DNA from: an uncultured Oscillospiraceae bacterium | GTDB lineage: Bacteria; Bacillota; Clostridia; Oscillospirales; Oscillospiraceae | DNA: 64,000 nucleotides | Assembly (NCBI GenBank): GCA_910579965.1 | Contig: CAJTWF010000008.1 | Location: 5,770-69,769 of the forward strand | Direction: 5' to 3' | Part shown: piece after piece, positions 40,367 through 49,926 of the stretch | How positions within the stretch are numbered: position 1 is the stretch's first letter | Layout: each line of letters begins with the position of its first letter | Notes under the pieces: model-generated | What the model was told of the DNA's origin: nothing | The model's database searches: none | Seen by the model: only the letters and a program-made list of their open reading frames with translations | Program-made: the position numbers and the translations under genes

Positions 40367-42107
40367 CGCGATCTGCCTTTCCGGCGTTGTCAGCGAGGTG
40401 CGCGCAGCCCTGACAGGACTGCGGGTGGAGAAGGTGCAGCAGCCGGCCCGGGACCAGATTGTCCTCTCCTTCCGGGGGAGCCGCCGTCTGCTGCTGTGCG
40501 CCGGGGCCAGTCAGGCCCGCATCCACCTCACCGCCGCGTCCCGGGAGAACCCCGCCGCGCCCCCCATGTTCTGTATGCTCCTGCGCAAGCACCTGGGCGG
40601 CGGCCGCCTGACCGCTATTGACCAGCCCGCCCTGGAGCGGGTGGTGATCCTCACATTGGAGACAGCCGACGAGCTGGGGGAGCAGGGACGGCGGCGGCTG
40701 GTGCTGGAGTGCATGGGCCGCCACTCCAACCTGATCCTTCTGGACGGCCAGGACCGGATCATCGACTGTCTGCGCCGGGTGGACATGGAGATGAGCGAGA
40801 AGCGGCAGGTGCTCCCCGGCCTCTTCTACCGTCTCCCCCCGGCCCAGGAGAAGGCGGACCCTCTGGCCATCAGCGGGGAGGATCTCCGGGCCCTGCTGGA
40901 CGATGCCCCCGATGGGACCGATGCCGCCGGGTGGCTGCTGGACCGCTTCACCGCCCTCTCTCCCCTGGTGTGCCGGGAGCTGGCCCATCTGGGCTGCCAG
41001 GATCGGGAGCGCCTGCTGAGCGGCGAGGACCGGGAGCGGCTGGCGGGGACCTTCTCCGTGTGGCAGGAGATGGTCAAGGGGGAGAACGGGAAAAAGTTCA
41101 CCCCCTGGATGCTCGTCAAGGGCCATTCGCCCGCCGACTTCTCCTACATGCCCATCTATCAGTACGGCGGCTCCATGGAGGGGACGGCCTGGGACGCCTT
41201 CTCCCCCATGCTGGACGCCTTCTATGAGAAGCGGGAGCAGGCGGAGCGGGTCCGCCAGCGGGGCGCGGACCTCCAGCGGACCGCCGCCAACGCCCGGGAC
41301 CGGGCCAGACGGAAACTGGCCCTCCAGGAGAAGGAGTACGCCCGGACCCAGGACCGGGACGCCCTGCGGATCTGCGGGGAGCTGATTACGGCCAACCTCT
41401 ACCGCATGGAGAAGGGACAGCGCACCCTGCGGGCCCAGAACTACTATGACCCCGAGGGCGGGGAGCTGGACATTGCTCTGGACCCCCTGCTGACCCCTCA
41501 GCAGAACGCGGCCAAGTATTTCAAGCAGTATAACAAGGCCAAGACGGCGGAGACGTATCTCACCGCCCAGATGGACCTCGCCCGCCGGGAGCGGGACTGG
41601 CTGGAGAGCGTGCTGGACCAGCTGAGCCGGGCGGAGACGGAGCAGGACTTTGCGGATATCCGCCGGGAGCTGCGGGACGCGGGCTATATCAAGGGCCCCG
41701 CGCCGGGAAAGAAGGAGCCCCGCCGGGGGCCCAGCCGGCCGCGGGAGTTTGTCTCCTCCGGCGGGTTCCGGATCCTGGTGGGCCGAACCAACATCCAGAA
41801 CGATCAGCTCACCCGGGATGCCTCCAAGTCCGACTACTGGTTTCACACCCAGCGCATCCACGGGTCCCATGTGATCCTGTGCGCCGGGGGACAGGAGCCG
41901 GACGCCCGGTCCATGACAGAGGCGGCCATGCTGGCGGCGTGGTTCTCCCAGGGCCGGGACAGCGGACAGGTGGCTGTGGACTATACCCAGGTCCGCAACG
42001 TGCGCAAGCCCAACGGCGCACGTCCCGGCATGGTGATCTATGATCCGTATCAAACCGCCTATGTCACGCCGGACGAGGCGGTGGTCAAGTCGCTGGCGGG
42101 GAAGTAG
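40356..42107 (+). CDS. rqcH: Ribosome quality control protein RqcH (NFACT)
   Basis: Binds stalled 50S subunits and directs addition of a C-terminal alanine tail for degradation. The 583 residues hold NFACT-N (MPLDAICLSGVV start), helix-hairpin and a long coiled coil (about 285-340), and the NFACT-R domain (YWFHTQRIHGSHVIL near 502-516). GGAGGAGG six bases upstream favours the ATG at 40356 over 40350. The Asp-Arg pair used by characterised RqcH proteins in tRNA contact appears here as Glu-Arg (ALERVV). Cotranscribed with mrnC. Confidence 0.93.
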   Translation: MPLDAICLSGVVSEVRAALTGLRVEKVQQPARDQIVLSFRGSRRLLLCAGASQARIHLTAASRENPAAPPMFCMLLRKHLGGGRLTAIDQPALERVVILTLETADELGEQGRRRLVLECMGRHSNLILLDGQDRIIDCLRRVDMEMSEKRQVLPGLFYRLPPAQEKADPLAISGEDLRALLDDAPDGTDAAGWLLDRFTALSPLVCRELAHLGCQDRERLLSGEDRERLAGTFSVWQEMVKGENGKKFTPWMLVKGHSPADFSYMPIYQYGGSMEGTAWDAFSPMLDAFYEKREQAERVRQRGADLQRTAANARDRARRKLALQEKEYARTQDRDALRICGELITANLYRMEKGQRTLRAQNYYDPEGGELDIALDPLLTPQQNAAKYFKQYNKAKTAETYLTAQMDLARRERDWLESVLDQLSRAETEQDFADIRRELRDAGYIKGPAPGKKEPRRGPSRPREFVSSGGFRILVGRTNIQNDQLTRDASKSDYWFHTQRIHGSHVILCAGGQEPDARSMTEAAMLAAWFSQGRDSGQVAVDYTQVRNVRKPNGARPGMVIYDPYQTAYVTPDEAVVKSLAGK

Positions 42108-42145
42108 GTATTGGTGGCGGTTCGCCTATCGAGAGAGGGACGTAA

Positions 42146-42400
42146 ATGGGGTGCAGGGCGAGCAAAAGCACGCTGTGCCGGGAATACGGAGTCAGCCGGC
42201 CAACGGGAAATAAGTGGATCACCCGGTATCAGGCGGGACAGCAGCTGGAGGACCGCAGAAGAAGACCGATACAGAGCCCCGGAAAGACACCCGCCTAGGT
42301 AGAGGCGCTGATTATTGAGTACCGAAAGAGGCATCCGGCAATCGATGCAAAGAAAATTCGGCGAATCCTATAGCAATCATCAGAATTCATGACAAAAATG
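42146..42400 (+). pseudogene. IS481/IS3-type transposase N-terminal fragment
   Basis: Starting at the ATG 42146: MGCRASKSTLCREYGVSR, WITRYQAGQQLEDR, SPGKTPA, then TAG at 42296-42298, then VEALIIEYRKRHPAID, KKIRRIL and another stop. This is the helix-turn-helix head of an integrase-type transposase, cut short by two stops and lacking the catalytic core. Confidence 0.75.
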
Positions 42401-42446
42401 AACCGCACCCCGTCAAGAGGACAGAGAAAAAATATAAAGATTTTTC

Positions 42447-42475
42447 ACAGGGCGGCAGGTCTGCCGCCCTGTGGC
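42447..42475. repeat. GC-rich palindrome within the transposase debris
   Basis: CACAGGGCGGCAG and CTGCCGCCCTGTG arms. It may be a stray terminator or an IS end. Confidence 0.45.
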
Positions 42476-42499
42476 AACCCGAATTTCCGGTTTTTGTTA

Positions 42500-42659
42500 G
42501 GGCCTGTTTGAAAATTGTCAATACGCCCAACCAGCGGGTCTTTTGCCGCCATACTTCCCCGATTTTTCTTGAAAGACATCCAGTATTCTTGCGAAAAATC
42601 GGCCTCGTCTGGCAGCAAAATCCTCCGCATTTGGTCATATTTCCATTTTTTAAACGAGG
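42500..42659. mobile_element. MITE-like element, about 160 bp
   Basis: Begins GGGCCTGTTTGAAAATTG and ends TTTTTTAAACGAGG, an imperfect inverted pair related to the ends of the 33.7 kb element. Non-coding. The interior has CCCCGATTTTTC/GAAAAATCGG pairing. Ends right before the IS630-type gene. Confidence 0.5.
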
Positions 42660-42693
42660 AACGATGTGGTAAACTATCATAGGGTGATGAAAA

Positions 42694-43425
42694 GTGAACC
42701 ACAAATATATCGTGCAGCTAATGGAGGAAGAACGGCAAGAACTGGAAGCGCTGGTCCAAAGAGGGAAGACCCAGGGGTATTGGATTAAACACGCGCAAAT
42801 ACTGTTGAAACTGGATGAAATACCAGAGAACCAGGAGTGGACATACGACAAAATAAAAGAAGCATATCATGCTGCACCTCACACAATCAGCCAGATAACA
42901 AAACGGTTTATAACAGGCGGATTGGAAGCAGCGCTGGGGCGAAAAGAGCAGGCCAACCGTCATAAAAAGATTGACGGGCGGGTAGAGGCTCACATCATAG
43001 CCATCGCCTGTTCAGAAGCGCCGGAGGGGCGGGAGCGGTGGACACTGCAGCTGACAGCGGATGAACTGGTGCGGCTTGGCGTTGTGGACAGCATTTCAGA
43101 CACAGCGGTCATGGAAACACTGAAAAACACGAACTTAAGCCTTGGCAAAAAAAGGAGTGGTGCATCCCAAAACCAGGGGCGGAGTTTGCAGCGCGGATGG
43201 AGGACGTTCTGGATGTATATCAGCGTCCTTATGATCCTCTGCGCCCGGTGGTCTGCCTGGATGAGACGAACCGGCAGCTTATTGAGAAGCGGAGGATTCC
43301 GCCGAAACCTGGAAGTCCAGGGCGAGAGGATTATGAATACCGCCGCTGCGGTGTGGTAGATGTTCGTCGCGTTTGAACCGCTGGCCAGCAAGAGAGTAGT
43401 AATACTATTTCTTGATAAAATCATT
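42694..43425 (+). pseudogene. IS630-family transposase, frameshifted
   Basis: The first frame gives an intact start (MNHKYIVQLMEEERQ) through VVDSISDTAVMETLK. Then a one-base loss in the A run near 43119-43125 moves the protein to another frame: KPWQKKEWCIPKPGAEF, RPVVCLDETNRQL with the catalytic Asp, and KPGSPGREDYEYRRCG. A second shift near 43360 leads to FVAFEPLASKRVV, then the gene is cut off. At least two frameshifts plus a truncation: inactive. Confidence 0.85.
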
Positions 43426-43829
43426 TAAATTAGGCAGAGGGTGTGGGTGCAGACCATCTCGTTTTCAGAGAACAGAAACTGTCTCTTGGCGTAGCCGCAG
43501 CAGGCATCCAGAGACCATTTGTGCTCCCGCGCCTGCTTGACCACCCGGGCGATGAACGGCTTGCAGGATTCAGCCTTGCGGGGCTTGCAGCTGTTCACTC
43601 TGTGGGCCTTATAGACTGCCTCCCCTCGCTTTGGGGAGTAGCCGGGGGCTTTTCCCTTGCTGCTCCTGCGGGGCGGTGTGCCTCGCTCCAACTCGTTTGT
43701 AACGGTGCTTGGAGCGCAGCCAATCGCTCTGGAAATGGCTCGCGCGCGCCAAACCCATGTTTCTTCAGGGCTTTGATGGCGCCTCGTTTTTCCGGGCCTA
43801 AGTGCGGCCCCCTCTTGCGTTCTGCACAA
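43425..43829 (-). pseudogene. IS30-family transposase N-terminal fragment
   Basis: The minus strand encodes GPEKRGAIKALKKHGFG in one frame, then (after a shift in a CGCGCGCG run) AISRAIGCAPSTVTNELERG, YSPKRGEAVYKAHR and KWSLDACCGYAKR, which is an IS30 helix-turn-helix region. The catalytic core is missing and the end abuts the IS630 relic, so one insertion cut the other. Confidence 0.75.
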
Positions 43830-43953
43830 GAGTCAAATAATTGGTAGCTTTCTTTTCATAACGGACCAACAATTTGCGAAAACGATTGAAAAAAGAGTGC
43901 GTGACCTCAACGGCCCAGCGGCGGGCCCGGAAGTCCGGGTTGCGTTCCGGTTC
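43818..43953 (-). pseudogene. IS5-family transposase C-terminal fragment
   Basis: RNPDFRARRWAVEVTHSFFN followed by RFRKLLVRYEKK and NYLTLVQNA is the conserved end of IS5-type transposases (RRWVVERTHSWxNRFRxLLVR). Only about 45 codons remain. Confidence 0.75.
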
Positions 43954-43954
43954 T

Positions 43955-44281
43955 TTTTTGCTGCTTGAACATGACCTCAATTTTCCAGCGATGAGTGTAA
44001 TGACCCAGGATTGTTTCATCAGCCAGGCCACAATCAGAGCAAATGAACACACGCAACGCATTTTTATTGCCAAAAGCACTCTTTGGATAAGAAAGCAGAA
44101 CGACAGCTTTGTCAATTCCGTTGAGCGCCCCGTCATAACGATGGAACCAATACTCGTGACTGCCCACAGTAACAAGGTGGCATTGGCCGTTTGGGAGCGT
44201 GGCAGCGAGGTCTTGAGCACTACAACGGTAACCGTCAGGACAAAGGATGCGATTGGCTTTCATAGCGCCAATGAGACTTGA
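43955..44281 (-). pseudogene. DDE transposase fragment (IS701/IS4-like)
   Basis: LIGAMKANRILCPDGYRCSA, GSHEYWFHRYDGALNGIDKA, VFICSDCGLADETILGHYTH and RWKIEVMFKQQK read as the second half of a DDE-type transposase of the IS701/IS4 sort. It stops abruptly where the IS5 piece begins and lacks its N-terminal half. Family name is my best guess. Confidence 0.65.
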
Positions 44282-44289
44282 ACCGCAGC

Positions 44290-46092
44290 TCACTCATCCA
44301 GCTTCAGCACAGCCATAAACGCCTCCGTGGGCAGCTGGACCGTGCCCAGGTTGCGCATCTTCTTCTTGCCCTCCTTCTGCTTCTCCAGCAGCTTCTTCTT
44401 CCGGGTGATGTCACCGCCGTAGCACTTTGCCAGCACGTCCTTGCGCATGGCCTTAACCGTCTCCCGGGCGATGATCCGTCCGCCGATGGCCGCCTGGATG
44501 GGCACCTCGAAGAGCTGGCGGGGAATGTTCTCTTTCAGCTTCTCGCACAGACGCCGGGCCCGGGGATACGCCTTGTCCCGATGGGCAATGAAGCTCAGCG
44601 CGTCCACCTGGTCCCCGTTGAGGAGCAGATCCACCTTCACCAGATCGCTCTCCCGGTAGTCCGAGAGCTCGTAGTCCAGGGAGGCGTAGCCCTTGGTGTG
44701 GGCCTTGAGGGTGTCAAAAAAGTCGTAGATAATCTCGTTGAGGGGCATCTGGTAGTGGAGCTCCACCAGATTGGTGTCCAGATACTGCATGTCCTTGAAC
44801 TCCCCCCGCCGGTCCTGGCACAGGGGCATGATGTTGCCTACGTACTCGTTGGGGGTAAGAATGGACACCTTCACATAGGGCTCCTCCGCCGAGGCGATGA
44901 CGCTGGGGTCCGGGTAGTTGTGGGGGTTGTCCACGCTCACCAGGGAACCGTCGGTCTTTGTCACCTTGTAAATGACCGAGGGCAGGGTGGTGATGAGATC
45001 CAGGTCAAACTCCCGCTCCAGCCGCTCCTGGATGACCTCCGTGTGGAGCATCCCCAGGAAGCCGCACCGGAATCCAAACCCCAGGGCCACAGAGCTCTCC
45101 GGCTCAAAGGTGAGGGAGGCGTCGTTGAGCTGGAGCTTCTCCAGGGCGTCCCGCAGGTCCGGATACTTGCTGCCGTCCTCGGTGTACACGCCGCAGTAGA
45201 CCATGGGCTGGGCCTTCCGGTAGCCGGGGAGGGGCTGGGCTGCCGGGTTCTCGCTGGAGGTGACGGTGTCGCCCACCTCCGTGTCCCGGACGTTCTTGAT
45301 GGAGGCGGTGAGGTAGCCCACCTGCCCGGCCTGGAGGCTCTCCCGGCTCTCAAAGCCCAGAGGCCGCAGCAGACCGCAGTCCAGCACCTGGTACTGGGCT
45401 CCGCTGGCCATCATGCGGATGGACATTCCCTTTTTCAGGGTGCCGTCCACAATGCGGAAATACACAATCACCCCCTTGTAGGGGTCATAGCAGCTGTCAA
45501 AGATCAGGGCCCGCAGGGGGGCCTCCGGGTCCCCGGCCGGGGCGGGGATGTTCGCCACCACATCCTCCAGCACGGCGGGGATGTTCAGCCCCACCTTGGC
45601 GGAGATCTCCGGCGCGTCCATGGCGGGGATGCCGATGATATCCTCAATCTCGTGCTTGACCCGCTCCGGGTCTGCGGCGGGCAGATCAATCTTGTTCACC
45701 ACCGGACGGATCTCCAGGTCGTTGTCCAGAGCCAGGTAGGTGTTGGCCAGGGTCTGGGCCTCGATGCCCTGGCTGGCGTCCACCACCAGCACGGCCCCCT
45801 CACAGGCGGCCAGGGAGCGGCTGACCTCGTAGTTGAAGTCCACGTGGCCCGGGGTGTCGATGAGGTTGAGGGTGTAGGTCTCGCCGCCCTGGGTGGTGTA
45901 GTCCAGGGTCACCGCCCGGGCCTTGATGGTGATGCCGCGCTCCCGCTCCAGCTCCATGTTGTCCAGAAGCTGATTTTCCATGTCCCGCTCCGCCACGGCT
46001 CCGCAGGCCTCCAGCAGCCGGTCCGCCAGGGTGGATTTGCCGTGGTCAATGTGGGCGATGATGGAGAAATTTCTGATTTTTTGTTGATCCAT
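44290..46092 (-). CDS. lepA: Elongation factor 4 (LepA)
   Basis: Ribosome-bound GTPase linked to initiation and back-translocation. It has 600 residues: G1 AHIDHGKS near 13-20, the switch [22 protein letters not shown], then domains II-III, V and the LepA-only C-terminal domain ([13 protein letters not shown] to the end, [13 protein letters not shown]). Lies 56 bases after the XRE gene on the same strand. Transposase debris begins right at its 3' end but does not damage it. Confidence 0.97.
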   Translation of the reverse strand: MDQQKIRNFSIIAHIDHGKSTLADRLLEACGAVAERDMENQLLDNMELERERGITIKARAVTLDYTTQGGETYTLNLIDTPGHVDFNYEVSRSLAACEGAVLVVDASQGIEAQTLANTYLALDNDLEIRPVVNKIDLPAADPERVKHEIEDIIGIPAMDAPEISAKVGLNIPAVLEDVVANIPAPAGDPEAPLRALIFDSCYDPYKGVIVYFRIVDGTLKKGMSIRMMASGAQYQVLDCGLLRPLGFESRESLQAGQVGYLTASIKNVRDTEVGDTVTSSENPAAQPLPGYRKAQPMVYCGVYTEDGSKYPDLRDALEKLQLNDASLTFEPESSVALGFGFRCGFLGMLHTEVIQERLEREFDLDLITTLPSVIYKVTKTDGSLVSVDNPHNYPDPSVIASAEEPYVKVSILTPNEYVGNIMPLCQDRRGEFKDMQYLDTNLVELHYQMPLNEIIYDFFDTLKAHTKGYASLDYELSDYRESDLVKVDLLLNGDQVDALSFIAHRDKAYPRARRLCEKLKENIPRQLFEVPIQAAIGGRIIARETVKAMRKDVLAKCYGGDITRKKKLLEKQKEGKKKMRNLGTVQLPTEAFMAVLKLDE

Positions 46093-46148
46093 AGTTACCT
46101 CGCATGTCGTATTCTTCCGCGGGCGCTGCCGCCCTTTGGGGCAAGGGG

Positions 46149-46814
46149 CTACTCCTCCAGCCGTTTCACCCGCTCGTCCGTGTTGTGGAACACCTGGGCC
46201 AGGGACTGGCTGAGGCCCTGGTAGGCGCTGGCCAGGGACTGGTCGTCCACTGCGGGGAAGTCCCCCCGGTATTCCTCCAGCGCCTGGACGTAGCGGATGC
46301 GGGAGAGGGTCATGTCCGCTGCCAGCACGTCCATGTCAAACCGGGTCCGGTCCGTGGAGAAATAGCTCTCGTTGCCGCCGGCCGCCCGGTACAGGGGCCG
46401 GAAGAGCTGGTAGAGGGCGCTGCTCAGATAGGCCCCCGCCTGGTCCGCCGCCGCCCGGCTGCCCAGCTGGCCCAGCAGGTCAAAGAGGATGCTGGCCGTG
46501 TTCACCACCAGCTTCTTCTGGAGCTTGGCCATAATGCTGCCCCGCAGATCCTCCCGGCCCTCGCTGGCGTCGGGCAGCTCCTCCGCCTCAATAATGGCCC
46601 CGTCCCGGCTGAGGGTGCGGCCCAGCATGTAGTCCGCCGCCACGTGGTAGTAGTCGCAGGCCTTGGTCACAAAGGCCAGACCCGGCTCCCGGATGCCGTT
46701 CTCGTAGTGGCTGAGCAGGGCCTGGCTGATGCCCAGGTCCGCCGCCGCTTTCCGCTGGCTCACGCCCTTCTCCTGCCGCAGCAGGGACAGGACCCGCGAA
46801 AAATTCGACTTCAT
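46149..46814 (-). CDS. XRE-family regulator with C-terminal helical domain
   Basis: A 221-residue protein. The N-terminal helix-turn-helix is clear: [20 protein letters not shown] then [19 protein letters not shown], ending [12 protein letters not shown]. The C-terminal 140 residues are helical and unassigned. The start at 46814 is preferred (GAGGAG about ten bases upstream) over 46841, where the ribosome site would touch the ATG. It lies before lepA in the same direction with its own promoter. Confidence 0.85.
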   Translation of the reverse strand: MKSNFSRVLSLLRQEKGVSQRKAAADLGISQALLSHYENGIREPGLAFVTKACDYYHVAADYMLGRTLSRDGAIIEAEELPDASEGREDLRGSIMAKLQKKLVVNTASILFDLLGQLGSRAAADQAGAYLSSALYQLFRPLYRAAGGNESYFSTDRTRFDMDVLAADMTLSRIRYVQALEEYRGDFPAVDDQSLASAYQGLSQSLAQVFHNTDERVKRLEE

Positions 46815-46866
46815 TTCTCTCTGCGCTCCTCGCTGTCTCATTCTCTCTGTACAATACAGGAAGTAT

Positions 46867-46895
46867 AGTATAACAGATCGTATATCAGTTGTAAA
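46867..46895 (-). promoter_or_regulatory. Promoter of the XRE-lepA unit
   Basis: TTTACA (46895-46890), 17 bases, TATACT (46872-46867) on the minus strand. Confidence 0.8.
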
Positions 46896-46977
46896 GAGGG
46901 TTTTGGGCGTTTTTGGATGCGCTCAGGGCCGGAGAACGCATCCCCGGCCCTGGTTTGCTCCCTAGGCGTACCAACAT

Positions 46978-47703
46978 CTAGTGTCCATTTTTCTTCTCTT
47001 TTTCGTACTCGTCCAGCTTCTGGATGAGGTTGATGATGTGCTGGCGCATGATTTTGCGGGCCTTGTTGGGGTTGTGGTCCTTGATGGCCCTGTAGATGCT
47101 CCAGTGATCGCTGGAGTTCTTGTGCCCGCAGGCCCGGATGATGTACTCGATGGTCTGAGAGTGGTCCTGCTCGGTGCGGGCGATCTTCAGGATGGACTCC
47201 AGGATGGAGTTGCCGGAGGCCTTGGCGATCTCCGCGTGGAAGGGGCCGTCCGTGGGGGCCATGCTCTGGCCCGCCGCCGTCAGCTGGTCCATCTGGTTGA
47301 GAATGCGCCGGATGGCGGACATGTTCTCCTCCGTGGCGCTCTGGGCCGCCAGGGCGGCCATCTCCGGCTCCACGATCTTCCGGGCCACCAGCATGTCCCG
47401 GAGCTGTTTGTCCAGATTCTCTCCCAGCAGCTCCATCACAGCCCGGATGGACTTCTGCCTGTCGTCGTCCAGGGAGAGCTCGCTGAGCCTGCGCCGTCCC
47501 GCCTCGGTAATTACACGCCCTCTGGAGCGCCCGTCATAGCGCTCGCTGGCCAAGTACCCCCTCTGCTCCAGGGAGCGCAGATACCGCCCCAGCGTGGCCT
47601 CGCTGAGGATAGGGTTGTTGTCTGTCTGCAATGCGTTGAAGAGGAAGCCCGCGCCGATCGGTCCGCCCTGGTCCGCCGCCTGCTGGAGGATCCTGTACTC
47701 CAC
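46978..47703 (-). CDS. FCD-domain transcription regulator with unusual winged helix
   Basis: A 241-residue regulator. The C-terminal two thirds (RDMLVARKIVEPEMAALAA, then DGPFHAEIAKASGNSIL, HWSIYRAIKDHNPNKARKIM) are a FadR/FCD ligand-binding helical domain. The N-terminus (ILSEATLGRYLRSLEQRGYL, then GRSRGRVITEAGRRRLSEL) is a winged helix closer to the NrpR/RbsR-like sort than to classic GntR. The start is a GTG with a poor ribosome site; an in-frame stop 12 codons further up limits the choice. It ends the seven-gene operon and probably senses its substrate. Confidence 0.78.
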   Translation of the reverse strand: MEYRILQQAADQGGPIGAGFLFNALQTDNNPILSEATLGRYLRSLEQRGYLASERYDGRSRGRVITEAGRRRLSELSLDDDRQKSIRAVMELLGENLDKQLRDMLVARKIVEPEMAALAAQSATEENMSAIRRILNQMDQLTAAGQSMAPTDGPFHAEIAKASGNSILESILKIARTEQDHSQTIEYIIRACGHKNSSDHWSIYRAIKDHNPNKARKIMRQHIINLIQKLDEYEKEKKNGH

Positions 47704-47830
47704 GTCCTTGCTGTAACCGCTGATATCGTCCCCCGCCTCTCACGTTTATGATAAATTCATTATAATTTTTCTCCGCAGGGTTGTCAACACCTCCGCGGTG
47801 GCGCGGCGGACCCGGGCAGGGGGAACCTGC

Positions 47831-48721
47831 CTATTTCATCGGCAGCAGGTTACGATTCGCCGCGTTGAGCGCCACGCCCAGCAGAATTGCCGCCATACAT
47901 ATCAGCTGGAACGGGCTGACCGGCTCCCGCAGGAATACCGCCGCGGTCAGGATGGTGATGGGGCTGATGCCATTTAAGAAGGCGGCGGAGGCGGAGGCCC
48001 CCACCGACGCGATGGACCGCTGCTGAAGAAGGTAACCGAGGCCGGAGCAGAACACCCCCAGATAGAGGATGGACAGCCAGGCTCTGGGGCTGGCGCGGAG
48101 GTTGATCCCTCCCTGGGAGAGGAGGGCCGGCAGGAGGGTGACAGCAAAGCTGACAGCCATCATCCAGAACACGGCGCAGGCCGCCGGGGTCCGCTGCAGC
48201 CGCCGGCTGAATATCGTGTAGACAGCCAGACACAGCACGCTCAGCAGCTCCGCCGCCTCCCCCCTCCCCACAGACGTCAGCTCCGCCGCCTCCCCCGTTC
48301 CAGCCAGAAGCAGCGCCGCCACGCCCAGGAAGGCCAGCACCATCCCCACTACCCGGGTCTGGCGGATGGCCTCCCGGAGGATGACCGCCGCCAGGGCGGC
48401 GGTGACGATGGGCCCCAGGGCGTAGATGATAGCCACGCTGGTCAGATGGGTCAGGGCGATGGCGTTAAAATAGAGGTAGTTGCATAGCACCACGCCCAGC
48501 AGGGCCAGCCCTGTCAGCAGGCCCCCCTCCCCTTTGGCGGGACGGAGGCCCGCGCGGAGAGCGAAGGGCAGCAGCGTAAGGGCCCCGAGACCGCTGCGCA
48601 GGCAGAGGACGGCCATGGGGGAGAACTCTGCCAGTGCGCAGGTGGAAACAATGCCCATGGACCCCCAGATCACCATCACGCACAGTATGGGAAGGTAGGG
48701 ACGGACCGCCGCGCTACCCAT
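47831..48721 (-). CDS. EamA/DMT-family transporter
   Basis: A 296-residue membrane protein with ten hydrophobic segments in two EamA repeats (VIWGSMGIVSTCALAEFSPM near the N-terminus). RhaT/YdcZ/YddG relatives export amino acids, thiols or nucleosides. The ATG overlaps the upstream C-S lyase gene by eight bases, so it belongs to the same pathway, perhaps exporting its product. Confidence 0.88.
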   Translation of the reverse strand: MGSAAVRPYLPILCVMVIWGSMGIVSTCALAEFSPMAVLCLRSGLGALTLLPFALRAGLRPAKGEGGLLTGLALLGVVLCNYLYFNAIALTHLTSVAIIYALGPIVTAALAAVILREAIRQTRVVGMVLAFLGVAALLLAGTGEAAELTSVGRGEAAELLSVLCLAVYTIFSRRLQRTPAACAVFWMMAVSFAVTLLPALLSQGGINLRASPRAWLSILYLGVFCSGLGYLLQQRSIASVGASASAAFLNGISPITILTAAVFLREPVSPFQLICMAAILLGVALNAANRNLLPMK

Positions 48722-49895
48722 GGAGCTTTGCGGCCTCTGCGGCCAGCCGCTCCACGAACTGCTCCAGATTGGCCCGCTGGGTGGCGATGTTGATGCGCAT
48801 GAACCCCTGGCCGCCGGGGCCGAAGGTGGGCCCGGGGTTGAGGGCCGCCCGGACCCTCTCCAGCAGAAACGTCTGGAGCGCCTCCGGCTCCAGGCCCAGC
48901 TCCCGCATGTCCAGGAAGAGAATGTAGGTGGCCTCGGAGCGGACCAGCCGGACCTGGGGTACCTTCTCCATCAGAGCCTGGTCCAGATAATCCATGTTCC
49001 CCTTCAGGTATGCCATCAGCTGGCGATACCAGGGTCCGCCCCGCTGGTAGGCCGCCTGGGCTGCCGCCAGGCCGAAGGTATTGCAGTTGGCCACGTGGAG
49101 GCCGTAGCGCAGGAAGTGTTGGTACCGCTCCCGCCGCTCCTGGTTGGGGATGGTGATGAAGGACGCCTCCAGGCCGGCGATATTGAAGGTCTTGCTGGGG
49201 GACATGGCCAGAATGCAGTTCTCCCGGCTCCAGTCGGACAGGGAGGGGAAGAGCAGGTGCCGCGCCGGCTGGTAGACAATGTCGCTGTGGATCTCGTCGG
49301 AGAACACCAACAGGTTGTTTTTCCGGCAGATCTCCTCCGTCCGGGCCAGCTCCTCCCGAGTCCAGACCCGGCCGGCGGGGTTGTGAGGACTGCAGAAGAC
49401 GAACAGTTTCGCCTCCCGGGCCCTCTCCTCCAGATCCGTGAAGTCCATGGAGAATCGGCTGTCCTCGTAGCGCAGGGGATTGTTGAGCACCTGCCGGCCC
49501 AGGGCCTCGATGGTGCTGCTGAAGGGGAAGTACACCGGAGGCTGGATGAGCACCTTGTCCCCCGGCTCCGTAAAGGCCAGGATGGCCGCGGACAGGGCCG
49601 TCAGCACGCCGGGGGTGTGGCAGACCCACTCCGGCGGGATATTCCATCCGTGGAGCTCCTGCACCCAGGCTGTGAAGGCGGCGAAATAGCCCTCCGGAGT
49701 GGTGTTGTAGCCGTAGACCGGGTGGTCCGCCCGCCTCCGGATGGCCGCGGTAATCTCCTCAGAGACTGGGAAGTCCATGTCCGCGATCCACATGGGCAGC
49801 ACGTCGGTGCGGCCAAAGGTGGCCGCCATGCCGTCGTACTTGGTGCAGTTGGTATTTTTTCTGTCAATGGGCTGGTCAAAATGTATGCTTGTCAT
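48714..49895 (-). CDS. PatB/MalY-type PLP C-S lyase / aminotransferase
   Basis: A 393-residue fold-type I PLP enzyme. K235 in SPSKTFNIAG is the Schiff-base lysine. DRKNTNCTKYD near the start, PMWIADMDFPVSEEI and the PVYGYNTTPEGYF stretch are typical of the PatB/MalY (cystathionine beta-lyase) subgroup rather than ordinary aspartate aminotransferases. It cleaves the C-S bond of cystathionine or S-substituted cysteines to pyruvate, ammonia and a thiol. The operon context (M20 deacylase upstream, exporter downstream) supports a cysteine conjugate. Confidence 0.88.
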   Translation of the reverse strand: MTSIHFDQPIDRKNTNCTKYDGMAATFGRTDVLPMWIADMDFPVSEEITAAIRRRADHPVYGYNTTPEGYFAAFTAWVQELHGWNIPPEWVCHTPGVLTALSAAILAFTEPGDKVLIQPPVYFPFSSTIEALGRQVLNNPLRYEDSRFSMDFTDLEERAREAKLFVFCSPHNPAGRVWTREELARTEEICRKNNLLVFSDEIHSDIVYQPARHLLFPSLSDWSRENCILAMSPSKTFNIAGLEASFITIPNQERRERYQHFLRYGLHVANCNTFGLAAAQAAYQRGGPWYRQLMAYLKGNMDYLDQALMEKVPQVRLVRSEATYILFLDMRELGLEPEALQTFLLERVRAALNPGPTFGPGGQGFMRINIATQRANLEQFVERLAAEAAKLHG

Positions 49896-49926
49896 ATCCG
49901 CACATCCTCTTTTACAAAAATCACCC

